Part shown: piece by piece, positions 40,014 to 51,584 of the stretch | How positions within the stretch are numbered: the first letter of the stretch is position 1 | Layout of the letters: every line of letters begins with the position of its first letter | NCBI GenBank assembly: GCA_008704415.1 | Contig: VXIS01000170.1 | Coordinates: forward strand, 1-64,000 | Reading direction: 5' to 3' | Origin: Sphaerosporella brunnea | Taxonomy: Eukaryota > Ascomycota > Pezizomycetes > Pezizales > Pyronemataceae | Length of the DNA: 64,000 nt | Program-made: the position numbers and the translations under genes | Notes under the pieces: model-generated | The model's input: the letters and a program-made list of their open reading frames with translations, nothing else | Told to the model about the DNA's origin: nothing | The model's database searches: none

Positions 40014-40770
40014 CATGATGTGTGTTCCTCCTTGCTGGACGAAACTTGCACCACCTCCTGTACGCGATCAATGCGTGCGCGGTGATTTGCCGAGTCTGGA
40101 GGTGGTTGTTTGCGTGAGGTGGTGCTCGGCAACCACGCGATCTTTGGCCAGTCAGGACGGTTTTATGCGCAGGAATGAACCGTAAATGAGGTGCAGACAG
40201 GATACAGACCGTTGAGCAACTGTGTGTTTATAGCCCCCATGCGGTTCACCAAGAGGCGCGGATAGCTGGGGAGCCGTCCCCGACCACAGCACCCATCCCA
40301 CGCCAATCCGTCGTGCAGCCGTCCAGAAGGTAATCCTCAATAAACCGGTTGAACGCACTGGCCGTGGGTCAGGTTCTGCTCCGCAGGGTAAGCGGCAAAG
40401 GAAGCCCTTGCACCGGTTGAACCTTGGTCAAGCGGTTATACACATAGCTATCGCAACAAGCGCTCACCGTGTACTCAACGACAGCCGCCACAGTTTCCCG
40501 CGACCCCGCGAAGGAATCGTGGCAGCACAGCAAAAGCCCAACAGAATGATAGGACTGCAATGGCTTTCTCGCCCTGACGCGCGGCACCCGGTTTGCAAAC
40601 GGCTCGATAGCCACGTGGTGGTGGCAGGTGATCATGCAAGCGTCGACGGCTGGGAGAGGCACCTTCGCGGCGGAGATCGATATTGAAAACACCCACGATT
40701 GTGTGGAACGGGGGCTTGCCGTTTATCCAAACAGCCGGGAAGGTGGTCTGCAAATCCTGTCTGGGCTGGC
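40014..40770. repeat. Repeat family R2, copy 1
   Basis: Inverted homologue of 59240-59975. Landmarks: GATGTGTGTTCCTCC, CAACTGTGTGTTTATAGCCCC, GGTTCACCAAGAGGCGCGGATAG, CTCCGCAGGGTAAGCGGCAAAGGAAG, CGCGACCCCGCGAAGGAATCG and GATAGCCACGTGGTGGTGGCAGG. On the minus strand a frame SYHSVGLLLCCHDSFAGSRE is conserved with the plus strand of copy 2, and on the plus strand RMIGLQWLSRPDARHPVCK is conserved too, so the coding sense is open. No ends with duplications were recognised. Confidence 0.7.
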
Positions 40771-41484
40771 AAATGAACAGGCGCACCACATGTACCTGTG
40801 TGCCCGGCACATGGACAACGTGATGGCAGCTGAGTACGTCACGAAACGTACTGGCTTGCTTAAGTGCGGCTGCAAACAGGGCTGGAGGATTGGCGCGAGC
40901 CCCACCGTTTGGTGGAAGACGGTGAAGCTGGCCAAGAGTTCCTTGGCCAGACACAGGGAGCGTGTTAATCATCCGCGTGAAGACCCTCAGGCTGAGATAT
41001 CTGCCGAGAACGAACTCCAGCACCTTCCTTGTTGGAACAGTCGCGACTGATCGGCATCCCGGTGATCGGCAGAGCTCATTTTCCGAAGCTCGCCGAACAG
41101 CAGCCGTGGACCACTAAGCGCTTCACCTGTGCACCCGCGGCATTTCCGCGGTCCTTTTTCGCCATACAGTGTCCAAAGGACGAGACAAGCTGACGTTGTC
41201 TGGCGTAGCAGAGTCAGGGGATTGCAGTGAAGCCATGACGGACTCCCAAACGTCTGGGGGGTGTTTAATAAACCGTGCATCCACGCTTGGTCTTTCGTCC
41301 AGATCCATCACCGACTCCGAGCAACAACGGCCCCTAGCCACAGCGTCTGGTTTATCTCCAACCGCACTCGTGAGTCTATGCTTCTACTGTTTTCTTTCTC
41401 CCGCCTGCCACCATCCACTGTAAAACATTGCTAACTCATTGCTTGGCTGCTTGTTATATGTGTAGATACTTGGTAGCGCTGGAC
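40771..41484. other. Unassigned region beside R2
   Basis: A 140-aa plus-strand frame (40628-41050) and a minus-strand frame (41123-41341) show no known motif. Confidence 0.35.
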
Positions 41485-41666
41485 GACGGGTGCCCAGTGG
41501 GCCCCACAGTCACCTGTTATGTTTAGTCCTATTTGGGCGCCTGCGGGACCCCGGCCCTGTCTGAGAAATGCCTGGTCTAGGCCGGGCAGAATTTTCAAGG
41601 AATGCAATAAGTAGTCCAGTATGGTGCTAACGTAAAGACGGACTGGACACCCTATTGACAGCCCTT
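41485..41666. mobile_element. hAT-type terminal fragment (element E)
   Basis: The right end reads GGACTGG..CCCTATTGACAGCCCT, and the inner part (CCAGGCATTT, GGCGCC, GGGCACC on the reverse strand) follows the order of elements A and B. No left end or duplication was found. Confidence 0.55.
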
Positions 41667-41849
41667 CTTGGAGGAGCCGGCTGGGAGCGGGCCAAAGTGC
41701 GGGTGTAGTCGGTTGGCGGCATCGATCATTGACCCACTGGTATAGCGGAGCGGGTCGTCTGTGGCGGAGCCAGCCACTGGGGTCGTCATCGTGGGTCGTT
41801 TTTCGTGTCGTGGTCGTTGTTCGCGGAATCCGTCTGATTCACTGCTCAA

Positions 41850-41885
<36 letters not shown>

Positions 41886-42177
41886 GGAATCTGTCAGGTG
41901 CCGGATCGTAGAATTTGATAGAACCGTGTACAAAGTGCTGCTTCCAGTGTAGGACCAGACGGGGGACGTTTAGTGGTGAACGTGTTGTCTAAAGAAGAAC
42001 AAGAAAGGAAGCTATCTACCCGTCGCTCCTTATATCCTCTTCTTGACTCACTCTCGTGCACTCCTCCCTTGGCCCGCAACCTACATTGAAACCTACAGCA
42101 CCCGCGTGGATAAATAAAACTCTATTCCAGTTCACAACGATCTACAAATCTAGTCGTGTGTACAGCATCTTAGTCGC
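41667..42177. other. Non-coding stretch with a GGTCGT microsatellite
   Basis: A (GGTCGT)6 run at about 41849-41885 gives artefactual poly-Thr and poly-Val frames. Nothing else recognised. Confidence 0.6.
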
Positions 42178-42535
42178 TCCGCAGTATCGTCATTTAAGCT
42201 CCTCAAGGCCTCCAGTCCAGGACGGTGAAGCAGTGCAGTCAGTTCGCTTCAAATTCCGACTGCCGGAAATGTACGGTTGCGCCAACGGCAAAGACCACAT
42301 CAACTGCCTTATATATATATTGGGCTATAGCTATACAGCGAGGCAGTTGCTGCGCAGTATCGTTGCTAAAGCTCCTCCACGGCTCCCCTGAAAAATGCTA
42401 GAGCGAGGCAGTTGCTGCCCTCCAAAATCCGACGGTCGGAAGTTTGGTGTTGATCCTTCGAAAAACACCGCAGTAAATTGCTACAGTAAAACGACAACGG
42501 CATGGGCAAACACTACACCAACTGCTTTACATAGA
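42178..42535. repeat. Two diverged direct repeats of about 180 bp
   Basis: CGCAGTATCGT(C/T)..(T/A)AAGCTCCTC, then AAATCCGAC(T/G)G.CGGAA.T, then CAACGGCA..ACCA(C)ATCAACTGC and TTATATATA/TTACATAGATATA occur in the same order at about 42178-42320 and 42353-42535. Class unknown. Confidence 0.6.
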
Positions 42536-43715
42536 TATAAATAAATAGATAGCCATGCAGGGTCTCCACCGCATTGATGACCGCTTCGACCACCGCTTCG
42601 ACAGTGAAATTTGGACTGGGCTTCAGGTTAATAGCCGCCTGCACCATATGACGTTAGTCGCTGTTCGCGAGATCGCTTTGTCCGCTAATTTCGCACTCCA
42701 GTCGACGGTATCTCCCTCTTTATCGCATATAAGACTGTAATGATTCGCCTGACATTCTGCGCCGGTTTTGACACGTTTCATGCCGGTTTCGGTGGTACTC
42801 CGCGAGATCGCACACCTTTCCGCAGCACAATGGATTGACACATATCAAATTGCTGGAGTTGGATTTATCACGGCCTGAACAACCCTTGAATGGCGATTCC
42901 TGTGGCATCCTGCGCCTATGGCGTGACCTTGTCCACGTTGAGTTTGTTCGTCAGTGAGGATACCACGTTCAGCGGCGCGTCCTATTTAGGACAACCACAC
43001 CGCCCGTGGTAACCATCCAGAAGAGATCTCAATGCGGTGGCGTTGTTTTATCTCCCTCAAGAATACACAAGGAATGTTTCTAGGAGGTCCTAGACCCCGC
43101 CGGCCAGGGTGTCTGACAAAATGTGATCACAGTTGTCTAACTGGATGGGAGACCCAAATCATCAAAGCTCAACGTGTCTACAAGGGGTCTCGATTGCGCG
43201 GATGCCACAGCGATCCCAGCACATGTTTTTTGGCATGCTCTCCTGCACCGGTTGATGTCTCATGCTAGCTGGGCGTTCAGAACTGTTGTGGTGGTGGTCG
43301 AGATGGCCTGCTTAGGAGAAGCGCGCCGGCTCCAGTATTTATGCGAACAACATCGCTCTTGGGGACCATCCAAACAAGCCCTCGATGCACTCAGGCTGTT
43401 TCATCTGTATCGCCAACACCCAAAGAGGTTCTCTCATAGGTTCCAGATCGCACCGGCCAGCGATTATGACAAAATCTGACTGCGCTGACCTTGAAATTCA
43501 GGCTGCACCGCGAGCACAGCTGCTGCACAACAGATACGACCCTTCAGTACACACACTGTTTTTAACCCTTGTGGTTTTTTGGCCGTCAAGGAGTAAGGTT
43601 TGGATTATCGCCCCATTATTGGAGTCCTGGAGGAAAACAATCAGTGGTGGTCACTTCAGTGGGGTTGACTCGGAGGAGTACGTACTTTCTGCGATAGCCA
43701 TCTCTTCTAGAGGAC
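42536..43715. repeat. Unassigned region with a diverged 350-bp-spaced duplication
   Basis: About 90 bp at 43038-43130 (TTGTTTTATCTCCC, AATACACAAGGAATG, TGACAAAATGTGATC) recurs diverged at 43388-43480 (GTTTCATCTGTATC, AACACCCAAAGAGG, TGACAAAATCTGACT). No gene motif. Confidence 0.45.
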
Positions 43716-44050
43716 CTACTCCATCCCTTTGGCGACCTTCTCCTCTCTTCTCATGGCATGCAGTTTCTGGTTGTGCAGGCAGTTGTCACGATAAAACCAG
43801 CCGTCTTCCATGTCTGCAGTCTGGGCGCTAGCATTCGAAAGCTTCATTTCCTCCACGCGTCGACGTTTTCCTCCTGCTGCGCCAAAGATCCGGCAGCTGG
43901 GTCTTGGACAGGAGTATTGAAGCGATCCGCGCAGTGCAGGCGATGGCGGCCGAGATGGCATGTCTCCACCGTCAACAAAATCTTGCGGTGGTGCAGACAG
44001 TACTGAGATTGAATGTTCGCCTGCTGACGGCACGAAGTCGGAGGTAGCAG
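43716..44050 (-). CDS. Unrecognised minus-strand frame next to LINE copy 2
   Basis: The minus frame here reads GGKRRRVEEMKLSNASAQTA followed by a basic/charged helix (HNQKLHAMRREEKVAKGME). The longer open frame to 44777 is the antisense of LINE copy 2 and should not be counted. A relic exon is possible; no family recognised. Confidence 0.2.
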
Positions 44051-44439
44051 CAGGAACCCTTTGTTGGGATGCGGGGAGATCGAAAGGCGTGCCAATATTC
44101 ATCTTGGGGGCCGCGCAACCGGCAACCCCACCGTACTGCCGAGCTGCACAGTCTACATACCCACCCTTGGACGCGAGTCCAGCATGGCCGAGTGCACGTT
44201 CCCGGCTTGAACCGCCGCGCTGAAGGTCAGCCTCCGCAGTGGACTGGGGATTGACGCTGCGGGAAGAGGCGCGGCGGCGGCGTGTGCGGACGGAGCGGAT
44301 CACGCATCCATAGGACAACCGCGGACCCAGCCTGGACGACCGGGTGAAAGCACATGGCGCTCCTTCGATCAACAGAACACACACAGCTTCCCGCTGTGTG
44401 CGCATCACAGCCACATCGCCGGGCACACTCAACGCATGC

Positions 44440-46110
44440 GCCGCCTCAAGCCTATGCTGGGCCGGAGCCAATGCCGTCGCCTTTGAGGTCGCAAAGACTG
44501 TGGCGCTTCTGCTCACCAAGAAGCGTACGATACCGACTATGGTGCTGGATGTGGCCGGCTCGTCTGTTCCATACAACAAGCATGCGACGCGGTGGCTGGG
44601 GGTTTTCCTGGACAGCACACTGAAGCTGCTGCACCGTGACAACGTCAGAATGGGCGAGGCTCGGACGGCTGAACCAAGGATAAAACCCGTCTCCAGTAAG
44701 CTCGGACTCGTGACGGAGAACCTCAGGCGCCATCCAGGCCGCAGCAGTCGAGGCTGCGGCCCTATATGGCGCAGCACTCTGGTTTGACGGAGGCCAGACG
44801 GGCCGACAAGCCGAAATACAAAAGCTGTTTAACAGACAAGAGAGGGCAATCCTAGGTGCCCTACCGACAACCACGCTAGGACCTCTGATCAGCGAGGCCG
44901 GCCTCACAGACGCTGGCACTGTGCTGGCACACCGCAGGAGATGCTTTGCGGCCAGACTGCTAGCCACGCCAGAAGACAACCCCCGCTGGCAACCCCCTAC
45001 GTACAGCATGTCCGCCACAGGGAAACGCCAAGCAGGTTACGACCACTCAGCTCGTCCTCCGCTTTGTCAGTACCAGTCCCTCGGGGATGTACCACCGCTT
45101 CGCCCGCCACATTCCACAATGGACTGACTTGTCACGGCCAGTCCAGGCCGACCATCGGCTGTGGAACGCACGGTGGCATCCACTAGCCGACCATCCGGGA
45201 CAGTTCGCATACGGCACAAAGACGACGCACTTCAGGTCAACGGCATGTTTGAGAAACCCACCGACAGCTCAAGCGCCGTCTACTCGGATGGCTCCAGGCT
45301 GGAAAATGGCAGATGTGGCTATGCGGTAGTGACTCAGACAAACGCCGCACTCGACCGATGGGATAATAAGGAAGCATATGACGCGGAGCTGCTCGGTATT
45401 GCTGCGGTGCTCGACATACCCCTCTCCAGCCCCATTGTCCAAAGTAACCCAGCCGGCACGGTGTACGTTTTCACGGACGCCCAAGCAGCCTTGGGACGAC
45501 TCCAATATGACAAGCCCGGTCCCGGTCAGTACGTGCTACCCCGAATTGCTCATGCAGAAGCTGCTGCTCTGAGGAGCCAAGGTTGGGAGGCCGAACTTCG
45601 GTGGGTCCCCGGCCATGCTGACATCTCGGGCAATGAGCTAGCCTATCAGCTCGCAAAAGAGCCGGCGGAAGCCGGTTATGAAAAGGCTCTCGCGGACGGC
45701 ATCGTCAACCCCGCATCGCTGGCTCATATTGCCAGGGGGTCACTCGAGCCAAACAGGCCGACCGCCACGCCTGGCGCACGAAACACTACTACCCCAAGAG
45801 CTACTACAGGCGACGGAAGCGGCCAGACTCCGTGGCGGCCAAGACAAAGGAGTCCATTGCGTCGCGCGTTTACCAGCTACGGACGGGCAAGGCCCCCACC
45901 GGCCCATACCTCCTCTGGACAGGACGCCGCGCGGACGACAAGTGCTGGTGGTGCGGTTCAGGCGCGGTCCAAACCCGACAGAACCTCTTGAAATTCTGTA
46001 AGAGGTGGAAGAATGAGCAGCGGGGTCCTGTGGAGGGCGGCATCAGAGGCAACAACAGGGAAGGCGCAGAAGCGGTGGCCGGCCACGGCGACCTCCGCTC
46101 TGCCCGCAGA
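44440..46110 (+). pseudogene. LINE copy 2 ORF2 remnant: RT C-terminus, RNase H, zinc motif
   Basis: RT C-terminal part: VPYNKHATRWLGVFLDS, then a frame change near 44735 and IQKLFNRQERAILGALPTTT. RNase H (45161-45780): YSDGSR, AYDAELLGI, FTDAQAAL and VPGHADISGNELAYQ, where the last Asp of LINE-1 (EMADQ) is Tyr, so activity would be impaired. A further frame change near 45790 leads to SRVYQLRTGKAPTGPYLLWT and CWWCGSGAVQTRQNLLKFC, in which the His of the zinc motif has been lost. The YADD part is missing. Confidence 0.9.
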
Positions 46111-46341
46111 TGACAGGTGCACAGAGGCTGTGATGAGTTTCCTGAACACCACCAAAGTCGGCGGCCTGGCCTGATAGAGGCATGATGCTGTGATAACCTT
46201 CCTCTGCTTATAGCATGGCCGAGTTTTCCTTGGTGCGCCTTTTTCACACAGTGCAGTCTCAGTCAATCTCCTCAGAATAGCCGCAGGCCTCAGTAGTCGG
46301 CCCTGCCGAGGAGGTAGCATAGTCTTTTTCTTTCTACATAT

Positions 46342-46364
46342 GTCATGGCCGCAAGCGGCCGAAT
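46342..46364 (+). other. Conserved LINE 3' hairpin in copy 2
   Basis: GTCATGGCCGCAAGCGGCCGAATA is identical to LINE-1 over the stem and loop and lies about 20 nt before the poly-A tail. Confidence 0.8.
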
Positions 46365-46397
46365 AGACTATGATTAAAACGAAAAAAAAAAAAAAAC

Positions 46398-49300
46398 GCT
46401 TGCATCGTCGGGATCGTAAGCTGTCGAATGCAGGTGGTCGGTCGGACACAGAATCAGCGTTCCCAACAACTGGCCAGACTCGCAAAACCCGCGGCGGGCT
46501 GATAAGCTGTGTAGTTACCGCGGGCGTCACGTGCTTACTGCCACCGGCGACGGCAAACACAATTTGGGAGGCGGAACTGGCAAGACGGTAATCGCTACGT
46601 TGCCCCCGCGCTATTGAGGGTTTCTTGCCTCGCTGGCATGCGCACAGACACCGGTGATCAACTGCACAGCGACAGTGTCTGGCATCGGCACCGTCGCGCG
46701 GGGCTGTGGTTGCCAACACTGTTTCCTTCGTGAGAAAGATATCCACCGCGCCACGGCGAAGCAGGAAGCCACCAGCGGCTTATATCTGTGCAGTAGCAGC
46801 ATACGGCTTTGGCGACAAAGCTGCGACGCGATGGGTGCGATTGAACTGCCATAGGCAGCTCTGCATGGCAGGTCCGCCGTGGGTATGCCAGTAGCGTGCT
46901 GAGAATCGATGTGATTCCACCGCCTAGACGCAATGCGGAGGAAGACGTGAATGCCTCGTTGGCCCGTCGATCGTGACTGCAACGCCTGGCTGCTGTCGTT
47001 CCACCTGCTGGTCAGCGCGGTTGGGGTGTCGGCTATTCCGCGCCTGATACACAGACACGCGCGCGGGTTGTCCTGTCACAGGCGTGTCTACCAGCCACCG
47101 CACATTCAGGGAAACTGCGTTTCCTCTGCGTTGTGACTGCAGTACCTGGAACCGCTGTCAATCCGGCCCAACGCCCCGGTGTCAGTTCCTATCGCCGCAG
47201 CTGTGCCCTGAATTGATATCAATCTACAGCGTGCAGTCACGTGCGGCACGGTTTGGCAGTTCACAGGTGCATGCTCCATTCTTCGTCCGGCCATCGTGCG
47301 GTCATCGCTGAAGTTGATCACTCGGTGCGCGGCGTCACGCCTCGCCTCGACAATCGTCGCAGGCTTGTCATGCCGAGTCAGTCGCTGGCCAGCACACCGC
47401 ACAGGGACTCCCGGACGCGACACAGCGCATATGCCTGATCAGATCAAAACCTATTCGTGCACTGTTGCCAAACTCCTGCGGGACCTGCAACAACGAGCAT
47501 CGTCGCGCGTGCAGTGATGACGTCGCTCCGACCGACCGTTGCTTTTCGCGCCGCCTGCGGGTGCAGCTGGCAAGGCTGACCGCGGCCGCGCTTATGTGCA
47601 AACTAGCCTCGTGGTCAGCCGCCCAGCCTCGGCGCTTAACGCGCCACGACGCAAGCCTTGCTCGCAGCCGCGCAGTAAAGCTGTTCGCTTGATGGCGCGT
47701 GCACAGGCCGACGTTGATGGCCGCTGCCAGAATAGCCGCCACACACGATTGTCGCCTCTTCGCGACGGAACCGTAACGGCGTCTCTGTGCGGATTCGTAG
47801 CTGCGTGCCAGCACTGACAGTGTTGTCACCCTAAGCGCCACCGCGTTTGCGAACACGATGTGGCGCGGCCAACACCCATCCACACTGCCGCGATCATGAT
47901 GCTTGCCGGTCACGGTCGGAGCTGTAGCGACAGCTGCACGCGCTCGTCGCTGTGCGTGATGTCGCCACCCGGAGCCTGGTGAAGCGACAGTTCCCACGGG
48001 GATTCGCGAATGAGCGCCTCCCTCCGGCGGCGCGCACGGGCCTTTATGATATACACTCAGAGGCTCATATCGGCCCGGCGATGTCATGTCGATCTAACCC
48101 TAACCCGAAGCACCAGACGCGCACGATGGTATACATCAGGCCCCGACACCTCGGGGCAATCATTCACGATCGCACGTTCCTCCTGGATAAAGGTAGCGCT
48201 TAGATCAGCTGTTCTTCAGCACTCCTAGAACACGCAGTGTGAGAACCCCCGCACGCGGGCAGCTGATCCCCCTTCCGGCCCGCTTCGCCGTTGGTGAGAA
48301 CCAGGTGGCCTCACCGATCGTGCGGTGCACCGTCGGGAATCATTGCTGGCCTCTGTGCACTGTCCCCGCTTGGTCGGTGGCAGGGGACGATGACTAGGAA
48401 ATCACATTCCATCACCTCCACATCGTGCGCTGAGATGTCGTACACCCGGTTTCACAGATCCATCAGCGGCCGGCAAGGCGGTGACCCTATTCGCGCCTGC
48501 GGCTGGGTGCACACATCAGGCCGCACAATCGCGCTTGGGTGGCGTGGACATGCTGCTGCGGCTACCGGGGGCTGGCGAGGCTTCTGCTAGTGACGAGAAC
48601 GCGGCCATGGGCTTCGGCTGCGGGAGCGGAATCGCGCCCCCCCCCCCCCGCGCACGAGGGCTACTGGTCTCCAGGCGGGACTGATGCCAGTTTCAGGCCA
48701 GCAAGGGGTCGTTGTTGCGAGTGCGGACGGGGGGGGGGGGGTGCATCACGTCTATGCCTTCGGTCTTTGCCACGCTCATGCACAGCGGGAGTGACTATGT
48801 TGCGATCCGTGGCGCACAAATCGGGAAGGGACAGGTGTGATCGATTGCCTGAAAGACGTGTGCGTGTTTGGCCGCAAGAACCTGTGTTCACGGCGATTTG
48901 GCTGCATCGTGACGTTCGACACCGTGTGATCCATCACCTGCGATTCAACAACGCAACCACCAAGCGGACGGACAGAAGAGCGCCCTCTCATCGGCGATGA
49001 TTAGACCGCTCCGACGCAGCTTGATGACGCCGGCGTGGGAGCCGGAAGATCCTGATGGCGTGGGTTTCCGATAGATCTGGCCTGCTGTCGGGGACGGGCT
49101 TTGGTTGGGCCGAGCACATCTCCGAACGGAAGTGTTCGCTGGATGTATATGAACGCGGCAGGACCGACGATGTTGCTTTGGAGGGATCACGGTTGAAAAC
49201 GCATTCCACCGCGACGATCGTTGAAATGGTCAACATGTGAAGCGATAGAAACGCTAAAGCGGTGACGCAGGGAAACTATGGCATGGACGGCTCCGCAAAA

Positions 49301-49889
49301 TGGACCACACGACTGTGGGCAAAAACCGACGCAATGCTTGCATAAGCGATGATACCTTCAACCCGGGACTAGGCTTTCATCGTCTCAGGCAGGACTGAAA
49401 CGGCTCCGTCGGCCCTGCCCGATTGATGTGTTGCCGCACGATGAACTGAAGTTCCGGGTTAGCCGAGGGCAGACGTTCTGTCACGCTGCAGAAAATAAGG
49501 CACGGACACAGCGTCGTCGCAGAAGAGAGACCCCACGGGGTGCTTCTACAGCCCGCCAGTTGGGCCCCAAACCTTGGAAGTACGCAGGAATCGCGCCAAG
49601 CACTGAATTCGTCAGCGCACGGGCAATGCGTCTCCGGGACCCTGCTGGGGCAACTGCAGGGCGATTTCAGCAGCGTGCTTCTATCGGCATGCATCCTGGT
49701 GCGGAAAGGAGGCAACAGTACGCCGCTGTGGTGACGGCATCTAGGAGTAATTAGTATGGCACGATCGCCGCACATTATGCAGGCTATGCGAGGGGGGGTA
49801 TATAATGGGCGTCGAATATGGCGAAACATCGTTTGTATGCTGGTGCACATGATGTCCGGCCGCGAAACCGCCGCGCGTCGCCTGTCGCG
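46398..49889. other. Long GC-rich region without recognisable genes
   Basis: Many overlapping frames (up to 262 aa at 45958-46746 minus and 239 aa at 47368-48087 minus) lack motifs and are typical of GC-rich non-coding DNA. A C13 run (48637-48649) and a G13 run (48729-48741) are complementary and 79 nt apart. A CTAACCCTAACCC motif lies near 48095. No transposon ends were found. Confidence 0.45.
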
Positions 49890-50049
49890 TTCCGCTTGCG
49901 GTCATGACATATGTTTGAGACAGAAAATCATCGCTACCGCAAGGCTCAAGTCCCCCTCAGTGGCCTGCTCTGCAGAAAGACAATGGACCACGGAAAACGG
50001 CACCGGTTGAAGTGGCGCACCAAGGAAACTCGTAACAGATCAGAAACAC

Positions 50050-51400
50050 ATATCCAGACCTTGAATGGCCACATGTCCACTTTCGTGCTGCCCAGGAAGG
50101 CCATGAGCGCTTCCGTGCAACGGTCATCTGCCAGGAGGTCCCTTGCGGAGCCTGTTCATCATCCGCCTCTTCGTTCCTCCTTTTTGGGTGGCTTCAGTCA
50201 CTGTCTTCCACAGCGTCTCCTGTTCCTTCCGCCATCTCGTGCAGCGTCTGAAGAGGTGGTCTCTGGTCTGGCGTGGCTTTCAGGCGCAGAGCCAGCATTT
50301 GTCATCCTCACACCTCCCCGTCTTGTGAAGGTACGGCGCAGTCGGCACTTTGTTGAGCTTCAACTGCAAGAAACGTGCCGCAAGCGTTTTCTTGTCTTCA
50401 AAGGCGTTTTTGTTGGGGCTTTTTGATCCTCTGGGATAGATTTTAGGCCATAATTGTTGCGAGAGCCAAGCGTGGCGGTCTTGGCGTTTGGCCTGCGTGA
50501 CAACCCTGGCGATGTGCGCAAGCCAGGTGCTGGCGAGCACGTCGGGAGTTGCGGTTGTAGTCCGGTGCTCAGCGGATTCTTTGGCGAGGCGATCAGAGTG
50601 CTTGTTTCCAGGATTGCCCTGGTGGCCCGGTTCCCTCGAACTCAGTAACCTGTCCTGCACGGAGGAGCATGTGTGCGGCTGATGCAATATCGGGAACAAC
50701 GATTGGCCGGAGCCGGCTTTGGTGTCCTGTCGCCGGTGGGGGGCGACCTGCGCGTCGACCAAGAAGCGAACGGTGCCGATTGTTGTGGAGGGCGCGGTCA
50801 AGGCCGGCGGCGGTTCGAAGACGCTCGGCGTCATATGCTTGTTTGTTGTTGCCTGTGTATTTGGCAGTGTCGATGCATATTCCTGTTTTTGCACCGCGGG
50901 TCATCGCTGAGTAGCTGCCGTTGCCGTTTTCTGACCTGGAGCCATTGGAGTATATAGTGATGGCGTTCTTGGTGGGTTCTTGTCACATCAGGGCGGACTG
51001 CACAGCCCCGTCTTCCAATTCTATGTTGACACGACCACATGGCTTGGCCCAGGCCGCTGTACTTGGCTCCACAGCCTGAGACCTTCCAGTGATCGAGATG
51101 GCCAATCTCGCGGCCAGAATCGTTGAGCGGGTGGAAGTCGGCGGGGTCGCCGAAAGAGCTGTTGGCGACAAATCTCATGAGGCTTTTGGCTGTCGTGATC
51201 AGTGCTGGTGGGGACGGTCGGGGTGTGGCGAGAGCGTCTCGGACTCTGTTGCCGTTGGGGTGGCCCTTTGGCGTGGCTACAGGTTGGCTGGCGAGGCGTC
51301 GCTGACGATGGGTCCGCAGAGTCGTCGCCTTTGTGAGGTTGGCCTTGCAGCTAAGTGGTCCCAGAGCAGTGGTTGGTGGGTTGAAAAGCTTTCGGATCTC
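50050..51400 (-). pseudogene. LINE copy 3 ORF2, 3' part (RT end, RNase H, zinc motif)
   Basis: From 51400 downward the order equals LINE-1: LTKATTLRTHRQRRLASQ (RT end), LMRFVANSSFGDPADF, YSNGSRSENGNGSYSAMTRG (RNase H with the first Asp changed to Asn), NNKQAYDAERL, VDAQ, GNPGNKHSDRLAKE, ARFLQLKLNKVPTAPYL and CEDDKCWLC (zinc motif). At least four frame changes. Confidence 0.85.
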
Positions 51401-51584
51401 GGCTAGCCGTCTCTTTTGGCCGTTTTGTTCTCGTTATACCACAGCTCCGCGCCGCAGATCGCCACAGTTGGGACTGCGGCAACTTGGAGCGCGTTCGGCG
51501 GACTGATTAATAGTTACTGCCGGGCGGTTGCACTGATTAGCCGGGATGTTGAAAGGTAACAACGGCCGGCCGCTTACGGACTGA

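Larger units (their letters stand above)
44390..46397 (+). mobile_element. LINE copy 2, 5'-truncated, same family as LINE-1
   Basis: It begins inside the RT domain near 44390-44450 (ANAVAFEVAKT corresponds to ANAVAFDVAKT in LINE-1) and runs through RNase H and the zinc motif to the 3' hairpin (46342-46364) and a 15-A tail at about 46382-46396. 5' truncation is normal for LINEs. A target duplication could not be found because the 5' boundary is not sharp. Confidence 0.9.

Noticed and set aside
40475..41023. 182-aa minus-strand gene
   Set aside because: It overlaps R2, and a different frame on each strand is equally conserved; no domain supports it.
41849..41885. Poly-Thr/poly-Val coding sequence
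   Set aside because: It is a GGTCGT microsatellite giving artefactual frames.
43716..44777. 353-aa minus-strand gene
   Set aside because: Most of it (from about 44440) is the antisense of LINE copy 2; only 43716-44050 could be independent.
45958..46746. 262-aa minus-strand frame
   Set aside because: It covers the 3' end of LINE copy 2 in antisense and GC-rich spacer, without motifs.
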